Assembly (NCBI RefSeq): GCF_000210895.1
Contig: NC_015964.1
Location: 1,943,501 to 2,007,500, forward strand
Length of the DNA stretch: 64,000 nt
Direction: 5' to 3'
Source: Haemophilus parainfluenzae T3T1
GTDB taxonomy: Bacteria; Pseudomonadota; Gammaproteobacteria; Enterobacterales; Pasteurellaceae
In this document: in pieces, positions 39,846 to 50,585 of the stretch
How positions within the stretch are numbered: position 1 is the stretch's first letter
Layout of the letters: the number at the start of each line of letters is the position of its first letter
Position numbers and translations under genes: made by a program
Notes under the pieces: generated by a model
Told to the model about the DNA's origin: nothing
Databases searched by the model: none
Seen by the model: the letters and a program-made list of their open reading frames with translations, nothing else

Positions 39846-40370
39846 ATGGCAGTTGTCGGTTTATTTTATGGTAGTGACACAGGTAATACAGAAAACATTG
39901 CAAAAATGATTCAAAAGCAATTAGGCAGCGAACTCGTTGATATTCGTGACATTGCAAAAAGCTCTAAAGAAGATATCGAAAGTTATGATTTTTTACTTTT
40001 TGGTATTCCTACTTGGTATTACGGTGAAGCACAAGCTGACTGGGATGATTTTTTTCCTACCTTAGAAGAAATTGATTTCACTGACAAGTTAGTCGGTATT
40101 TTTGGCTGTGGCGATCAGGAAGATTATGCTGATTACTTCTGTGATGCGATCGGTACAGTACGTGATATCGTTGAACCACGTGGCGCGATTATCGTGGGCA
40201 ATTGGTCAACTGATGGTTACACCTTTGAAGCATCAAAAGCATTATTAGACGACGGAAACTTTATCGGTTTATGTATCGATGAAGATCGTCAACCAGAACT
40301 CACTGCAGAACGTGTAGAGAAATGGACGAAACAAATCTACGATGAAATGTGTTTAGCAGAATTAGCTTAA
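39846..40370 (+). CDS. fldA: Flavodoxin I
   Basis: Small FMN-binding electron carrier. The start at 39846 (MAVVGLFYGSDTGNTENIAK) follows AAAGGAAAGAAC and gives 174 residues; the open frame 18 codons upstream runs through the leader. The phosphate loop GSDTGNTE is present, and the flavin-shielding residues lie in PTWYYGEAQADWDD and GCGDQEDYADYFCDA. It is the long-chain type. It sits 31 bases before fur, so both are probably made from the Fur-controlled promoter. Confidence 0.95.
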   Translation: MAVVGLFYGSDTGNTENIAKMIQKQLGSELVDIRDIAKSSKEDIESYDFLLFGIPTWYYGEAQADWDDFFPTLEEIDFTDKLVGIFGCGDQEDYADYFCDAIGTVRDIVEPRGAIIVGNWSTDGYTFEASKALLDDGNFIGLCIDEDRQPELTAERVEKWTKQIYDEMCLAELA

Positions 40371-40401
40371 CCATCTCTATTTAGCAAATTAAGGGAACAT
40401 T

Positions 40402-40836
40402 ATGTCTGAAGAAAATATCAAATTACTCAAAAAAGCTGGGTTGAAAATCACCGAACCTCGGCTGACTATTCTTGCATTAATGCAAGAACATAAAAACGAG
40501 CATTTCTCAGCTGAAGAAGTGTATAAGATCTTGTTAGAACAAGGTAGTGATATTGGTCTTGCAACTGTATATCGCGTGCTTAACCAATTTGATGAAGCGC
40601 ATATCTTAATTCGTCATAATTTTGAAGGTAACAAGTCTGTTTTTGAACTTGCACCAACAGAACACCACGATCACATTATCTGTGAAGATTGCGGTAAAGT
40701 ATTTGAGTTTACTGATAACATCATTGAACAACGTCAAAAAGAAATCAGTGAGCAGCATGGCATCAAATTAAAAGCACATAGTTTATACCTCTACGGTAAA
40801 TGTAGCGATATCAACAAATGTGATGAGAAAAAGTAA
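40402..40836 (+). CDS. fur: Fur, ferric uptake regulator
   Basis: Iron-sensing repressor. The 144 residues show the winged-helix motif GLKITEPRLTILALMQEH with GLATVYRVLNQFDEAHIL, the metal-binding cluster TEHHDHIICEDCGKVFEF, and the C-terminal zinc pair in YGKCSDINKC. AAGGGAAC precedes the ATG. It is co-transcribed with fldA and followed by its own terminator. Confidence 0.97.
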   Translation: MSEENIKLLKKAGLKITEPRLTILALMQEHKNEHFSAEEVYKILLEQGSDIGLATVYRVLNQFDEAHILIRHNFEGNKSVFELAPTEHHDHIICEDCGKVFEFTDNIIEQRQKEISEQHGIKLKAHSLYLYGKCSDINKCDEKK

Positions 40837-40852
40837 TTCGTGCTAAAAAACG

Positions 40853-40883
40853 AAAACCTTAGGCTAAAATCTAAGGTTTTTTA
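40853..40883 (+). terminator. Terminator after fur
   Basis: AAAACCTTAG (40853-40862) pairs with CTAAGGTTTT (40871-40880), with T residues following. Confidence 0.85.
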
Positions 40884-40894
40884 TTATCTCAATC

Positions 40895-40925
40895 AAAAGT
40901 GCGCTCAAAATCGACCGCACTTTTT
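40895..40925 (-). terminator. Inverted uptake-signal terminator after argG
   Basis: AAAAGTGCGCTC faces ACCGCACTTTTT (40914-40925). One arm has a single change from the uptake signal. Confidence 0.65.
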
Positions 40926-40933
40926 ACATACAA

Positions 40934-42271
<1,338 letters not shown>

Positions 42272-42319
42272 TTATTTCCTTCATTGTGGTTATGGTGAGT
42301 GAGTCTTTAAAAAGTGCGG

Positions 42320-43150
42320 TCAAAAATCACTGCGCTTTTCTAACATATCATCGGGATTTGGATAACGATAAGCGAAACCTAAATCTCGACAAATTTTATC
42401 TGCCATAATGATTCGTTTCGGATCCGAATCACTACATTCAAATTGTGGTATGGATAAATCATAAAATACCGCTGCTTTTGTGTAATATTCTGCTCGCGTA
42501 GGATGAACTGTCGCGCAAAGATGGTAAGTTCGCAATCCATTTGGATTCATAAGTAAGGCTGTAATAGCTTGAATGCAATCCTCAAGATGCACCAAATTAA
42601 CAGGCGAATTGCCCTGTTTTAAATTGCGTTTTCCTGCTAAGAATTTAACCGGATGGCGTTGTTTACCAATTAATCCTGCAAGTCGAAGAATATCGCAATG
42701 CGATATTCCTGATTGGAACAAGCACTTCTCAGCTTTTATCAGGGTTTTGCCTATTTCTGTTTCAGCTGAAAGTGGAGAACTTTCATCAAATTGCCCCGAA
42801 ATATCAGGAAAAACAGAAGTTGAACTGGTAAAAATCAAGTGCTGTGCACCTTGTTTCTGGGCTTGATTCGCTAAAAAAGCAAGATATTCACAATACTGTT
42901 GAGAAGAAAAACTGCTAGGTGGTAAGGTGATAATGAGAGCATCCACATCAAAAAGAGATTGAATATTATCAGGCAAACTACTCATTTTTTCTGAAAAAGA
43001 AAAAGGATAAGCTTCAATGCCTAACAGATGCAATCGTTGAGCATCCGCTAAGGATTGTTTTGAGCCTTTTACACGCCAACCGAGTTTTTTTAAGTGTTGC
43101 GCCAGCGGTAAACCTAACCAACCTAAACCAACTATCGCAACAGATTTCAT
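42320..43150 (-). CDS. YeeZ-like NAD(P)-binding epimerase/dehydratase family protein
   Basis: A 276-residue atypical short-chain dehydrogenase fold. The N-terminal nucleotide motif VGLGWLGLPLAQHLKKLGW is clear, and TSSTSVFPDISGQFDESSPL plus ILRLAGLIGKQRHP correspond to the catalytic and substrate regions of the extended SDR family, but the usual YxxxK is not evident (EIGKTLIKAEKCL replaces it). The substrate is unknown. It lies between purC and argG on the same strand without a tight operon spacing. Confidence 0.82.
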   Translation of the reverse strand: MKSVAIVGLGWLGLPLAQHLKKLGWRVKGSKQSLADAQRLHLLGIEAYPFSFSEKMSSLPDNIQSLFDVDALIITLPPSSFSSQQYCEYLAFLANQAQKQGAQHLIFTSSTSVFPDISGQFDESSPLSAETEIGKTLIKAEKCLFQSGISHCDILRLAGLIGKQRHPVKFLAGKRNLKQGNSPVNLVHLEDCIQAITALLMNPNGLRTYHLCATVHPTRAEYYTKAAVFYDLSIPQFECSDSDPKRIIMADKICRDLGFAYRYPNPDDMLEKRSDF

Positions 43151-43183
43151 TTTCTTTTATTCACAATATTTTATCCATAAAAA

Positions 43184-43211
43184 TCCCTGCCATTCTAAAG
43201 CATAGCAGGGA
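43184..43211 (-). terminator. Terminator after purC
   Basis: TCCCTGC (43184-43190) pairs with GCAGGGA (43205-43211), followed on the minus strand by TTTTTATGG. Confidence 0.8.
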
Positions 43212-43222
43212 GATTGTTAATG

Positions 43223-44083
43223 TTATTTTGTTAATAAATCCAACGCCTCTTGATATTTAGCCACTGTTTTTTCAATCACTTCTTTTGGTACTTTAGGCGC
43301 TGGCGGTTGTTTATTCCAACCACTTTGCTCTAACCAATCTCGTACAAATTGCTTATCAAATGAGGGCGGATTTGTTCCTTCTTTATAAGTATCAACTGAC
43401 CAAAAACGACTAGAATCTGGTGTTAATACCTCATCCATTAAAGTGAGAGTGCCATTTTCATCTAAACCAAATTCAAATTTAGTATCACAAATAATAATGC
43501 CTTTAGTCAGCGCATATTTGGCAGCCTCAGTGTAAAGAGCTATCGCTTTTTCTCTCACTTGTGCCGCCAATTCTACTCCAATTGCTTTTTCACATTCTTC
43601 ATAGCTAATATTGATATCGTGATTACCCACTTCTTCTTTACTTGATGGTGTGAAAATCGGCTCTGGTAATTTACTTGCCTCAACTAATCCTTCCGGTAAT
43701 TTCAAACCACAAATGGTCCCTGTTTGCTTATAATCTTTTAGTCCACTACCCGTTAAATAACCACGAACGATAGACTCAATTTTAATTGGATTCAAACGTT
43801 TGCAAACCACTGCGCGATCTTTTACTAAATCAGCTTCTTCTTTTGGTAACACATCATAAACTGAATCGCCAGTAAAATGATTCGGCATAATATGGGCTAA
43901 CTTATTGAACCAGAAATTGGAAATTTGAGTCAGAATTTCACCTTTGCGTGGGATAGGATCATCTAAAATCACATCAAATGCAGACAAACGGTCACTGGCT
44001 ACCATTAACATCCGTTTATCATCGATCTCATAAAGATCACGCACTTTTCCCGAATAGATTTTTTTTAGACTAAGTTGTGTCAT
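43223..44083 (-). CDS. purC: PurC, SAICAR synthetase
   Basis: Condenses CAIR with aspartate in purine synthesis. The start at 44083 ([20 protein letters not shown]) has AAAAGG eight bases upstream; a GTG three codons earlier is a poor alternative. This gives 286 residues. Landmarks are [49 protein letters not shown] and [12 protein letters not shown]. It is of the eukaryote/yeast-like long type rather than the 237-residue E. coli type. A PurR box lies upstream. Confidence 0.95.
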   Translation of the reverse strand: MTQLSLKKIYSGKVRDLYEIDDKRMLMVASDRLSAFDVILDDPIPRKGEILTQISNFWFNKLAHIMPNHFTGDSVYDVLPKEEADLVKDRAVVCKRLNPIKIESIVRGYLTGSGLKDYKQTGTICGLKLPEGLVEASKLPEPIFTPSSKEEVGNHDINISYEECEKAIGVELAAQVREKAIALYTEAAKYALTKGIIICDTKFEFGLDENGTLTLMDEVLTPDSSRFWSVDTYKEGTNPPSFDKQFVRDWLEQSGWNKQPPAPKVPKEVIEKTVAKYQEALDLLTK

Positions 44084-44123
44084 TGTTTGCACCTTTTATT
44101 ATAAGAATAAAAAATCGGCACAT

Positions 44124-44156
44124 ATTATACCGCATTTCTTACGCAAACGTTTGCTT
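44124..44156 (-). promoter_or_regulatory. purC promoter with PurR operator
   Basis: The palindrome ACGCAAACGTTTGCTT at 44141-44156 is a near-perfect PurR operator. On the minus strand a TATAAT -10 box covers 44129-44124, so the operator overlaps the -35 position and would block RNA polymerase when PurR holds hypoxanthine or guanine. Confidence 0.8.
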
Positions 44157-44305
44157 TTTTTTTGTCAAAAATTTTTAAAGAAAAAAAATTACAGAGTCAT
44201 ACACCTAAATAAGCTATAGATAACAAAAGAAAAACAATTTAATTTGAGCTCAATCTGAAAATCAGCGACAATACAGCATTATTTAAAACAGAAGAAACAA
44301 GACAA

Positions 44306-45889
44306 ATGAGTTATCCATTAGAAGAAGTGAATAAACGTCGCACATTTGCGATTATTTCCCACCCTGACGCGGGTAAAACCACCATCACCGAAAAGGTATT
44401 GTTATACGGCAATGCCATTCAAAAAGCGGGCTCTGTTAAAGGTAAAGGCTCTGCACAACATGCAAAATCTGACTGGATGGAAATGGAAAAACAACGTGGT
44501 ATTTCTATTACGACTTCCGTGATGCAATTCCCTTACAATGAGTGCTTAGTGAATTTATTGGATACGCCGGGGCATGAGGATTTCTCGGAAGATACCTACC
44601 GCACTTTGACGGCTGTGGATAGCTGCTTAATGGTTATCGACTCGGCAAAAGGGGTTGAGGAACGAACCATTAAATTAATGGAAGTGACCCGTTTACGCGA
44701 TACGCCAATTATCACTTTCATGAATAAACTTGACCGTGATATTCGTGATCCAATGGAATTATTAGATGAAGTGGAAAACGTATTAAAAATCCATTGTGCG
44801 CCGATTACTTGGCCGATTGGTTGCGGTAAATTGTTTAAAGGGGTTTATCATTTATATAAAGATGAAACCTATCTTTATCAAAGTGGCCAAGGCTCGACCA
44901 TTCAAGAAGTACGAATTGTGAAAGGCTTAAATAGTCCAGAATTAGACGCTGCCGTAGGTGATGACTTAGCCCAACAATTACGTGATGAATTAGAGCTTGT
45001 AAAAGGTGCAAGTAATGAATTTGATTTGGATTTATTCTTAAGTGGTGAATTGACGCCAGTCTTTTTCGGTACGGCATTAGGTAACTTCGGTGTCGATCAT
45101 TTCTTAGATGGTTTAACCGAATGGGCGCCTGCCCCACAAGCTCGTCAGGCAGACACGCGTAAAGTCTCAGCTGAAGAAGACAAATTCAGCGGTTTCGTGT
45201 TTAAAATCCAAGCCAATATGGATCCAAAACACCGCGACCGTGTGGCGTTCCTACGCGTAGTTTCTGGCAAATATGAAAAAGGGATGAAACTTAAACATGT
45301 GCGTATTGGTAAAGATGTGGTTATTTCCGATGCGCTCACCTTTATGGCAGGAGATCGTACTCATGCTGATGAAGCCTATGCTGGCGATATTATCGGCTTG
45401 CACAATCACGGTACAATTCAGATTGGTGATACCTTCACACAAGGTGAAGAGCTTAAATTTACCGGTATTCCAAACTTTGCCCCTGAATTATTCCGTCGTA
45501 TTCGTTTGAAAGATCCTCTTAAACAAAAACAATTGTTAAAAGGCTTAGTACAACTTTCTGAAGAAGGTGCTGTTCAAGTGTTCCGCCCATTAAGTAATAA
45601 TGATTTGATTGTTGGCGCAGTCGGTGTATTACAGTTTGATGTGGTTGTTTCTCGTTTGAAATCAGAATATAACGTTGAAGCCATTTACGAAACGGTCAAT
45701 GTCGCAACGGCTCGTTGGGTGGAATGTGCGGATAACAAAAAATTTGAAGAGTTCAAACGTAAAAATGAGCAAAACCTTGCATTAGATGGAGGGGATAATC
45801 TCACTTATATCGCACCGACTATGGTAAACCTAAACCTTGCACAAGAACGTTATCCTGATGTGACCTTCTTTAAAACAAGGGAACATTAA
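44306..45889 (+). CDS. prfC: Peptide chain release factor 3
   Basis: GTPase that removes RF1/RF2 from the ribosome. The 527 residues show the G1 motif [18 protein letters not shown], the effector segment [14 protein letters not shown]3 [17 protein letters not shown] and G4 [10 protein letters not shown]. The domain 2 and 3 parts follow with [20 protein letters not shown] and [19 protein letters not shown]. It is preceded by about 210 bases that hold the divergent purC promoter. Confidence 0.97.
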   Translation: MSYPLEEVNKRRTFAIISHPDAGKTTITEKVLLYGNAIQKAGSVKGKGSAQHAKSDWMEMEKQRGISITTSVMQFPYNECLVNLLDTPGHEDFSEDTYRTLTAVDSCLMVIDSAKGVEERTIKLMEVTRLRDTPIITFMNKLDRDIRDPMELLDEVENVLKIHCAPITWPIGCGKLFKGVYHLYKDETYLYQSGQGSTIQEVRIVKGLNSPELDAAVGDDLAQQLRDELELVKGASNEFDLDLFLSGELTPVFFGTALGNFGVDHFLDGLTEWAPAPQARQADTRKVSAEEDKFSGFVFKIQANMDPKHRDRVAFLRVVSGKYEKGMKLKHVRIGKDVVISDALTFMAGDRTHADEAYAGDIIGLHNHGTIQIGDTFTQGEELKFTGIPNFAPELFRRIRLKDPLKQKQLLKGLVQLSEEGAVQVFRPLSNNDLIVGAVGVLQFDVVVSRLKSEYNVEAIYETVNVATARWVECADNKKFEEFKRKNEQNLALDGGDNLTYIAPTMVNLNLAQERYPDVTFFKTREH

Positions 45890-45899
45890 TTGCAATACG

Positions 45900-45939
45900 A
45901 AGTGCGGTCAAAATTTATAGTGAATTAAGTACCGCACTT
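45900..45939. repeat. Widely spaced inverted uptake-signal pair
   Basis: AAGTGCGGT (45900-45908) faces ACCGCACTT (45931-45939) across 22 bases. It is a weak terminator candidate for prfC and runs into the next reading frame. Confidence 0.6.
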
Positions 45940-45952
45940 TATGAGAAATAAA

Positions 45953-46372
45953 ATGAAAAAACGACACTTCATCTGTATCGTTCTTATACTAGTTTTTGCA
46001 TTCAGTTGGCGATGGCGTAATGTTTGTCGAGATATGGAGTATTCAATGAACTCGACTAATCATTGTGTAAACCACAGCTTTCCAGAATTCAAGCGTAATA
46101 TTTCTGTTTGTGCAGGTTTCATTCCTAATGGGTTTTCACTTAATTTGGGTTATCGTGCCACAGTTTTTGTGTTTGATCTTAATAAGAATTTGCTTGGCTT
46201 TTACGATCTTGGCGAAGAATACATGGATGGAATAGGAGATAAGTCTGGTCCATACGTCGATGAAAACACTTTTGATCTTGGCTTACTGGGGCAAGGTAGT
46301 GAATTTGATACGACACCATGGTTTCATCGCCGATTAGAAGCAAAACTTATCGAGAGAATGTGTAAAAAATAA
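45953..46372 (+). CDS. Uncharacterised small secreted or membrane-anchored protein
   Basis: I do not recognise the family. From ATG 45953 (MKKRHFICIVLILVFAFSWR) the 139 residues begin with two lysines and a hydrophobic stretch of about 14, so it is likely exported or anchored by an uncleaved signal. The rest is soluble with four cysteines (NVCRDM, NHCVNH, SVCAGF and the final RMCKK), which could form disulfides in the periplasm. An in-frame ATG four codons upstream (45941) overlaps the uptake signal. No operon partner; tRNA genes follow on the other strand. Confidence 0.65.
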   Translation: MKKRHFICIVLILVFAFSWRWRNVCRDMEYSMNSTNHCVNHSFPEFKRNISVCAGFIPNGFSLNLGYRATVFVFDLNKNLLGFYDLGEEYMDGIGDKSGPYVDENTFDLGLLGQGSEFDTTPWFHRRLEAKLIERMCKK

Positions 46373-46401
46373 ATACTACCTTAAACAAAAATGAAATAAC
46401 T

Positions 46402-46431
46402 AAAGTGCGGTTAAATTTAATCGCATTTTTT
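46402..46431. terminator. Decayed inverted uptake-signal terminator
   Basis: AAAGTGCGGTTAAA faces TTTAATCGCATTTTTT. The second arm has lost one consensus base, but the stem is kept by pairing of AATTTAAT and neighbouring bases. It lies between the small exported-protein gene and the tRNA cluster. Confidence 0.6.
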
Positions 46432-46457
46432 GTTTAAAAGAAATAGAGAAAATAAGA

Positions 46458-46532
46458 TGGCTGGGGTACTAGGATTCGAACCTAGGGATGCCGAGATCAA
46501 AACCCGGTGCCTTACCGCTTGGCGATACCCCA
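46458..46532 (-). tRNA. tRNA-Gln (UUG)
   Basis: A 75-base cloverleaf on the minus strand: acceptor TGGGGTA, anticodon loop TTTTGAT with anticodon TTG, T arm GGTTCGAATCC, and an encoded CCA end. It is identical to the copy at 46580. Last of the four-tRNA transcript. Confidence 0.95.
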
Positions 46533-46579
46533 ACAGAAATTCTTTGATTGGAAATAAAGAAGATTTTATTTAGATAGTA

Positions 46580-46654
46580 TGGCTGGGGTACTAGGATTCG
46601 AACCTAGGGATGCCGAGATCAAAACCCGGTGCCTTACCGCTTGGCGATACCCCA
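46580..46654 (-). tRNA. tRNA-Gln (UUG), second identical copy
   Basis: Same 75 bases as the gene at 46458, separated by 47 bases. Tandem Gln genes after Met and Leu resemble the E. coli metT-leuW-glnU-glnW operon. Confidence 0.95.
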
Positions 46655-46681
46655 ACTACTATTTGACTGCAAGCTGATAAA

Positions 46682-46767
46682 TGGTGCGGGACGAGGGACT
46701 TGAACCCACACACCTCTCGGCGCCAGAACCTAAATCTGGTGCGTCTACCAATTTCGCCAGTCCCGCA
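46682..46767 (-). tRNA. tRNA-Leu (UAG)
   Basis: An 86-base gene with the long variable arm of class II tRNAs: acceptor TGCGGGA, anticodon stem-loop CCAGATTTAGGTTCTGG with anticodon TAG, variable arm CGCCGAGAGGTGTG, and an encoded CCA. Confidence 0.95.
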
Positions 46768-46771
46768 AACT

Positions 46772-46848
46772 TGGTGGCTACAGCGAGATTCGAACTTGCG
46801 ACCCCAACATTATGAGTGTTGTGCTCTAACCAACTGAGCTATGTAGCC
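46772..46848 (-). tRNA. tRNA-Met (CAU), elongator type
   Basis: A 77-base gene starting GGCTACA with anticodon CAT in CTCATAA and an encoded CCA. The G1-C72 pair and the AGCTCAGTTGGTTAGAGC D arm fit elongator tRNA-Met (E. coli metT) and not the initiator. It is the first gene of the cluster. Confidence 0.93.
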
Positions 46849-46874
46849 ATCATTTGCTTTACCTTATCGGCTTT

Positions 46875-46912
46875 GCGGGGCGTATTATCCTGATTTGACC
46901 TATTCTCGTCAA
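46875..46912 (-). promoter_or_regulatory. Promoter of the tRNA cluster with GC-rich discriminator
   Basis: On the minus strand TTGACG (46912-46907), a 17-base spacer and GATAAT (46889-46884) are followed by ACGCCCCGC. Such a GC-rich discriminator is the mark of stringently controlled stable-RNA promoters. Confidence 0.75.
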
Positions 46913-46971
46913 TCATTTTTTTGCAAAAAACGGATTTTTTGATTTAGTTGATTATAAATAAAACGCTTTTG

Positions 46972-47715
46972 CTATTTTTTGTTCACATCAAGAACGGAGA
47001 TCATTCCAACAAAACGTTTCCAATGCAAGGTGTTAAATTGCCCTGGAATGTACCAATTAGAAATGGTTCCATCAAGATATAAAGCATCATAGCAACCAAT
47101 TTTTAACAAACCTTGACTCAATGTATAAAGATTTGGCTCACCTTTTATCGTCATCAAGAACAGTAATTCATTCTGCTTCGTTAAACACACTGCATTACGC
47201 TTATGATAGCTTTCTAGGCTTGCTCGAAATTGCGGATTCATTTTTCCATGAATAATCAACATCGGGCCTGATTGCAAAGCAAGGTCTGGCTTGAGTTTGC
47301 TTTTCTGATACGCAGCAGTTGTTAAAATATAGGGTTTATTTCCAGCAATGGCAAATACCCCATTAGGCTGTACATGGAAGTTACCTTTGCCTGATTTTGT
47401 ATTTAACGCATTAAGCTCTTTTCCTTGCTCAATCCATAACCCCGCAGGCACATTATTCATACTATAAATGCCCGCATTCATCACCATTTTCACGTTATAG
47501 CTATCTTCTAAGGCATTTTTGAGGCGCGTTAAACTTTGATAATCGTTACCCTCAGAATCTTTCCAATGTAGCTGCACTTCTTCTGGTTTAGCTTGGAAAA
47601 TCCCGTAAGTAACATTGCCATCATTAAAGGTTCGATATTCAGCTAGGGCTGACACACTTATTAATAGTGATGAACTGCCTAAAAGTGCGGTCAAAAATCT
47701 AATCGTTTTTTTCAT
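46972..47715 (-). CDS. Phosphodiester glycosidase-family (DUF2233) exported protein
   Basis: A 247-residue protein with a signal peptide ([20 protein letters not shown], cleaved near ALA). The rest is the NAGPA/DUF2233 domain of phosphodiester alpha-N-acetylglucosaminidase type: [18 protein letters not shown], the [16 protein letters not shown] and [15 protein letters not shown] segments, and [13 protein letters not shown]. Bacterial members act on periplasmic or surface glycans; the substrate is unknown. Its first 17 bases overlap the end of hemA, so it is co-translated with that gene although no functional link is known. Confidence 0.83.
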   Translation of the reverse strand: MKKTIRFLTALLGSSSLLISVSALAEYRTFNDGNVTYGIFQAKPEEVQLHWKDSEGNDYQSLTRLKNALEDSYNVKMVMNAGIYSMNNVPAGLWIEQGKELNALNTKSGKGNFHVQPNGVFAIAGNKPYILTTAAYQKSKLKPDLALQSGPMLIIHGKMNPQFRASLESYHKRNAVCLTKQNELLFLMTIKGEPNLYTLSQGLLKIGCYDALYLDGTISNWYIPGQFNTLHWKRFVGMISVLDVNKK

Positions 47716-49021
47716 TTAAAGGATGGGTTAAATGCAAAGCATTGGAAAAAGCGTGCAAGCCTTCCGCATTACCAGATTTCATCATGGCTTGCATAGTTTG
47801 GGTTGGCGCATGAATGAGTTTATTCGTTAATTTATAACTCAATTCTTGCAGAATTTTTTCAGCATTCTCACCTTGTTGAATTTGGTGTAAGGCTTTTTCG
47901 AGTAATTCTTGGCGAGTATTCTCCGCCTCATCACGATAATGACGAATCAAATTGGAGAACTGATGAACCTTCAACCACTCAAAGAAATCCGTGCATTCTT
48001 GTGTAATGATGTCTTGCGCTTGCTCTGATGCTTGCTCACGTTGAGAAAGATTACGCTGGATAATATCTTGCAAATCATCCACGGTGTAATGATACACACT
48101 TTCTAATTCCGAGACGTTTTCATCAATATCACGCGGCACCGCAATATCCACCATCAAAGTCGGTTTAAATTGGCGTGCTTTTTCCGCAATTTCAGCCATC
48201 GCTTTGGTGATTAAAACATTTGGGCTGCCTGTTGAGCTGATAACAATATCCGCTTGATTTAGTGCTGTTTGCAACTCATCGAGAGAATATACTTCAATCA
48301 GCGTATTGGAGGCCAAAGTCTCCACCAACTGTTCAGCGCGAGATAAAGTGCGGTTAGCAATCATCAATTTTTTTACGCCGTGGCGTAATAAATGACGGCT
48401 TACCAATTCAATAGTTTCCCCTGCCCCAACAAGCAAAATTTGTAATTCACGTAAAGATTCAAAAATCTGACGCGCCAAGCTACAAGCCGCATAAGCCACC
48501 GATACAGCGCTTTCACCAATATTGGTTTCAGTACGAACACGTTTTGCCGTTGCAAAGGTTTTTTGGAATAAGCGAGAAAGCGTGCTTGAAAGTGGAATAT
48601 TCGCCGCTTGATAATAATCTTCACTGATTTGGAAGGCTTGTTTCACCTGTCCTAAAATTTGCGGCTCACCCAAAATTAATGAATCCAAACCACACGCCAC
48701 GCGCATTAAATGATTCGCTGCTTGTTGATTTTGATGTGTGTAAATACTTTTATTTAATTCATCGACAGAAAGCTGATGAATGTTAGCAAACCAATTTATA
48801 CAGTTCGTTTGCCATTGTTTACACTCTTGGGGTGAAATTTGACGATGGTGAAGATAAATCTCTGTACGGTTACAGGTAGAAAGAATAACCGCACTTTCTG
48901 CCAAATCTTGTTGGTGAATTTGTTGTAAGGCAAGCTGCCGCTTTTCTTCAGAAAAAGCGACTTTCTCACGAACAGCGACAGAAGCTGTTTTATGATTAAT
49001 GCCTAGAACAAGAAGGGTCAT
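47699..49021 (-). CDS. hemA: HemA, glutamyl-tRNA reductase
   Basis: First committed step of haem synthesis by the C5 route: reduces glutamyl-tRNA(Glu) to glutamate 1-semialdehyde with NADPH. The 440 residues have the catalytic cysteine in [13 protein letters not shown] (residue 50 region), the substrate domain [20 protein letters not shown], the NADPH motif [16 protein letters not shown], and the C-terminal dimerisation helices. H. influenzae and H. haemolyticus lack this pathway and need haem, so an intact gene points to a haem-independent species such as H. parainfluenzae. It is followed by an overlapping DUF2233 gene. Confidence 0.96.
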   Translation of the reverse strand: MTLLVLGINHKTASVAVREKVAFSEEKRQLALQQIHQQDLAESAVILSTCNRTEIYLHHRQISPQECKQWQTNCINWFANIHQLSVDELNKSIYTHQNQQAANHLMRVACGLDSLILGEPQILGQVKQAFQISEDYYQAANIPLSSTLSRLFQKTFATAKRVRTETNIGESAVSVAYAACSLARQIFESLRELQILLVGAGETIELVSRHLLRHGVKKLMIANRTLSRAEQLVETLASNTLIEVYSLDELQTALNQADIVISSTGSPNVLITKAMAEIAEKARQFKPTLMVDIAVPRDIDENVSELESVYHYTVDDLQDIIQRNLSQREQASEQAQDIITQECTDFFEWLKVHQFSNLIRHYRDEAENTRQELLEKALHQIQQGENAEKILQELSYKLTNKLIHAPTQTMQAMMKSGNAEGLHAFSNALHLTHPLNEKND

Positions 49022-49156
49022 AAAAACCTAATAAAAACAACCGCACTTTTATGAATAGGCGGCTTAAGTAGAAAGTAAAAGTTTCGCTATTTTAATGAAT
49101 TGTTGAGAATTGAGCAAATTTCAAGAGAAAAAACTCAAACAAATAACTAAAATGAG

Positions 49157-49858
49157 TTAAAAGTTATCTTTAGCTAAACGCCATTGTGTAAATTCGTCTA
49201 AATTTTTTGCTTGTAAAAACGGATTAATTTGTTTCTCTAATTCAATCGTTGTCGGCAAACTCGGTTTACCCTCTGCTCGATAACGTTCCACTAAAACACG
49301 TTGATTTTTGACCGCACTTTTATCCGCCAAGACGGTTTCCGCAAAAGCTAAATTACCCAGCGTATATTCATGAGCAGGGCAAACAACGGTTTCATTCGGT
49401 AATTGATTAAAACGCTGCATGGTTTCAAACATTTGAGTAAAATCCCCTGTAAACACGCGTCCACAACCACCTGAAAATAGCGCATCGCCGCAAAATAGAT
49501 GTCCATCCACCAAATAGCTGACATGCCCTGCCGTATGTCCACCACTTGGTAAAACCTCTATATGATAATGTGCCGTATTAATCACACCACTATCCACGAT
49601 ATTGGTTGCCCCTTTATCTGCGCATTCTGTTGGACCGAAAACTGGCACATTGGGATAATATTGCTTAAACGCCGCGACACCTTGCACATGATCATCGTGA
49701 TTATGGGTTAATAACACCGCCTCTACGCCTAGCTTATGGGATTCTAAATATGGAATTAAACGCGTTATTTCTGGGATATCGATCACAATTACGGGGAAAT
49801 TTTCTCGTCTATAAAGCCAAATATAGTTATCATTGAGTGCAGGAATAGGAACTAACAT
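49157..49858 (-). CDS. gloB: Glyoxalase II (hydroxyacylglutathione hydrolase)
   Basis: Hydrolyses S-D-lactoylglutathione to lactate and glutathione, finishing methylglyoxal removal. The 233 residues show the metallo-beta-lactamase zinc motif [12 protein letters not shown] near residue 50, the second histidine in [12 protein letters not shown], the bridging aspartate in [14 protein letters not shown], and PAHEYT. Start-to-start spacing to the divergent methyltransferase gene is only 10 bases, so each gene's control region must lie inside the other. Confidence 0.95.
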   Translation of the reverse strand: MLVPIPALNDNYIWLYRRENFPVIVIDIPEITRLIPYLESHKLGVEAVLLTHNHDDHVQGVAAFKQYYPNVPVFGPTECADKGATNIVDSGVINTAHYHIEVLPSGGHTAGHVSYLVDGHLFCGDALFSGGCGRVFTGDFTQMFETMQRFNQLPNETVVCPAHEYTLGNLAFAETVLADKSAVKNQRVLVERYRAEGKPSLPTTIELEKQINPFLQAKNLDEFTQWRLAKDNF

Positions 49859-49868
49859 AAATTACCTT

Positions 49869-50585
49869 ATGAAAATAGGATTAACATTGAATTGGAAAGC
49901 CAAATGGCACAAACCACTTCTTTCACCTGAAAGTTGGCAAGTGTTACCGCAAGGTGAAGCCTATTGTAACGTATTAACCGATTATTTTGCCCAATGGACA
50001 CCAAAAATTTTAGGCTATCAAATTCTGAAAGTCGGTGCCTTAAGTGGAGAAATCGCCTTTGATTTACCTTTACGTCATCAAATTGTATTAGCTGAAAAAA
50101 CAGCGTATTTTTCTACCGCACTTTTAAATGAAAGTGACAGTTTGATCCAAGCCTCACCATTAGCCTTGCCTTTTATTGAAAAAGAAATGGATGCTTGTTT
50201 GTTGGCAACCACCTTAAACTTTGCGCAAGATCCTCACCAAATATTGCGTGAAGCACATCGCGTTTTAAAGGATGACGGCTGGATTTTCATCACGTTATTT
50301 AATCCGATGAGTCCATTACTTTTCAAACCGAAGTTAGGTGACTTCAAATTCCGACAATATGCTACTTGGCGAGTCATTGACTGGTTATCCTTATTAAATT
50401 TTGATGTGATTGCAGAAGAAAGACTATCTATAAAACAAGAAAAGACCACGCTCTGCTCTCCGCTCACGGTCATCATTGCTCAAAAACGAACCTATCCATT
50501 AACACTGAATCCGGAGAAAGCGCGGTCAAAAATGCCGGCGTTTTTAGAGCCGGCAGGTGCATTTAAAGAAATAAGAACAGAATGA
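49869..50585 (+). CDS. SAM-dependent methyltransferase (class I, YafS-like)
   Basis: A 238-residue class I methyltransferase-like protein; I choose ATG 49869 (MKIGLTLNWKAKW) because the further upstream start lies inside gloB. The motif I region is degenerate, ILKVGALSGEIAFDLP. The motif IV-like block is EMDACLLATTLNFAQDPHQI and the post-motif block LREAHRVLKDDGWIFITLF is typical of methyltransferase_11. It lies beside gloB as yafS does in E. coli. Substrate unknown. Its end abuts the convergent YegP gene with no spacer. Confidence 0.82.
   Translation: MKIGLTLNWKAKWHKPLLSPESWQVLPQGEAYCNVLTDYFAQWTPKILGYQILKVGALSGEIAFDLPLRHQIVLAEKTAYFSTALLNESDSLIQASPLALPFIEKEMDACLLATTLNFAQDPHQILREAHRVLKDDGWIFITLFNPMSPLLFKPKLGDFKFRQYATWRVIDWLSLLNFDVIAEERLSIKQEKTTLCSPLTVIIAQKRTYPLTLNPEKARSKMPAFLEPAGAFKEIRTE

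Noticed and set aside
46458-46654. CRISPR-like direct repeat
   Set aside because: The two identical 75-base units are complete tRNA-Gln genes.
50533-50554. GCCGGC hairpin near the end of the methyltransferase gene as a terminator
   Set aside because: It is inside the coding frame and has no T tract; coding constraint is enough to explain it.
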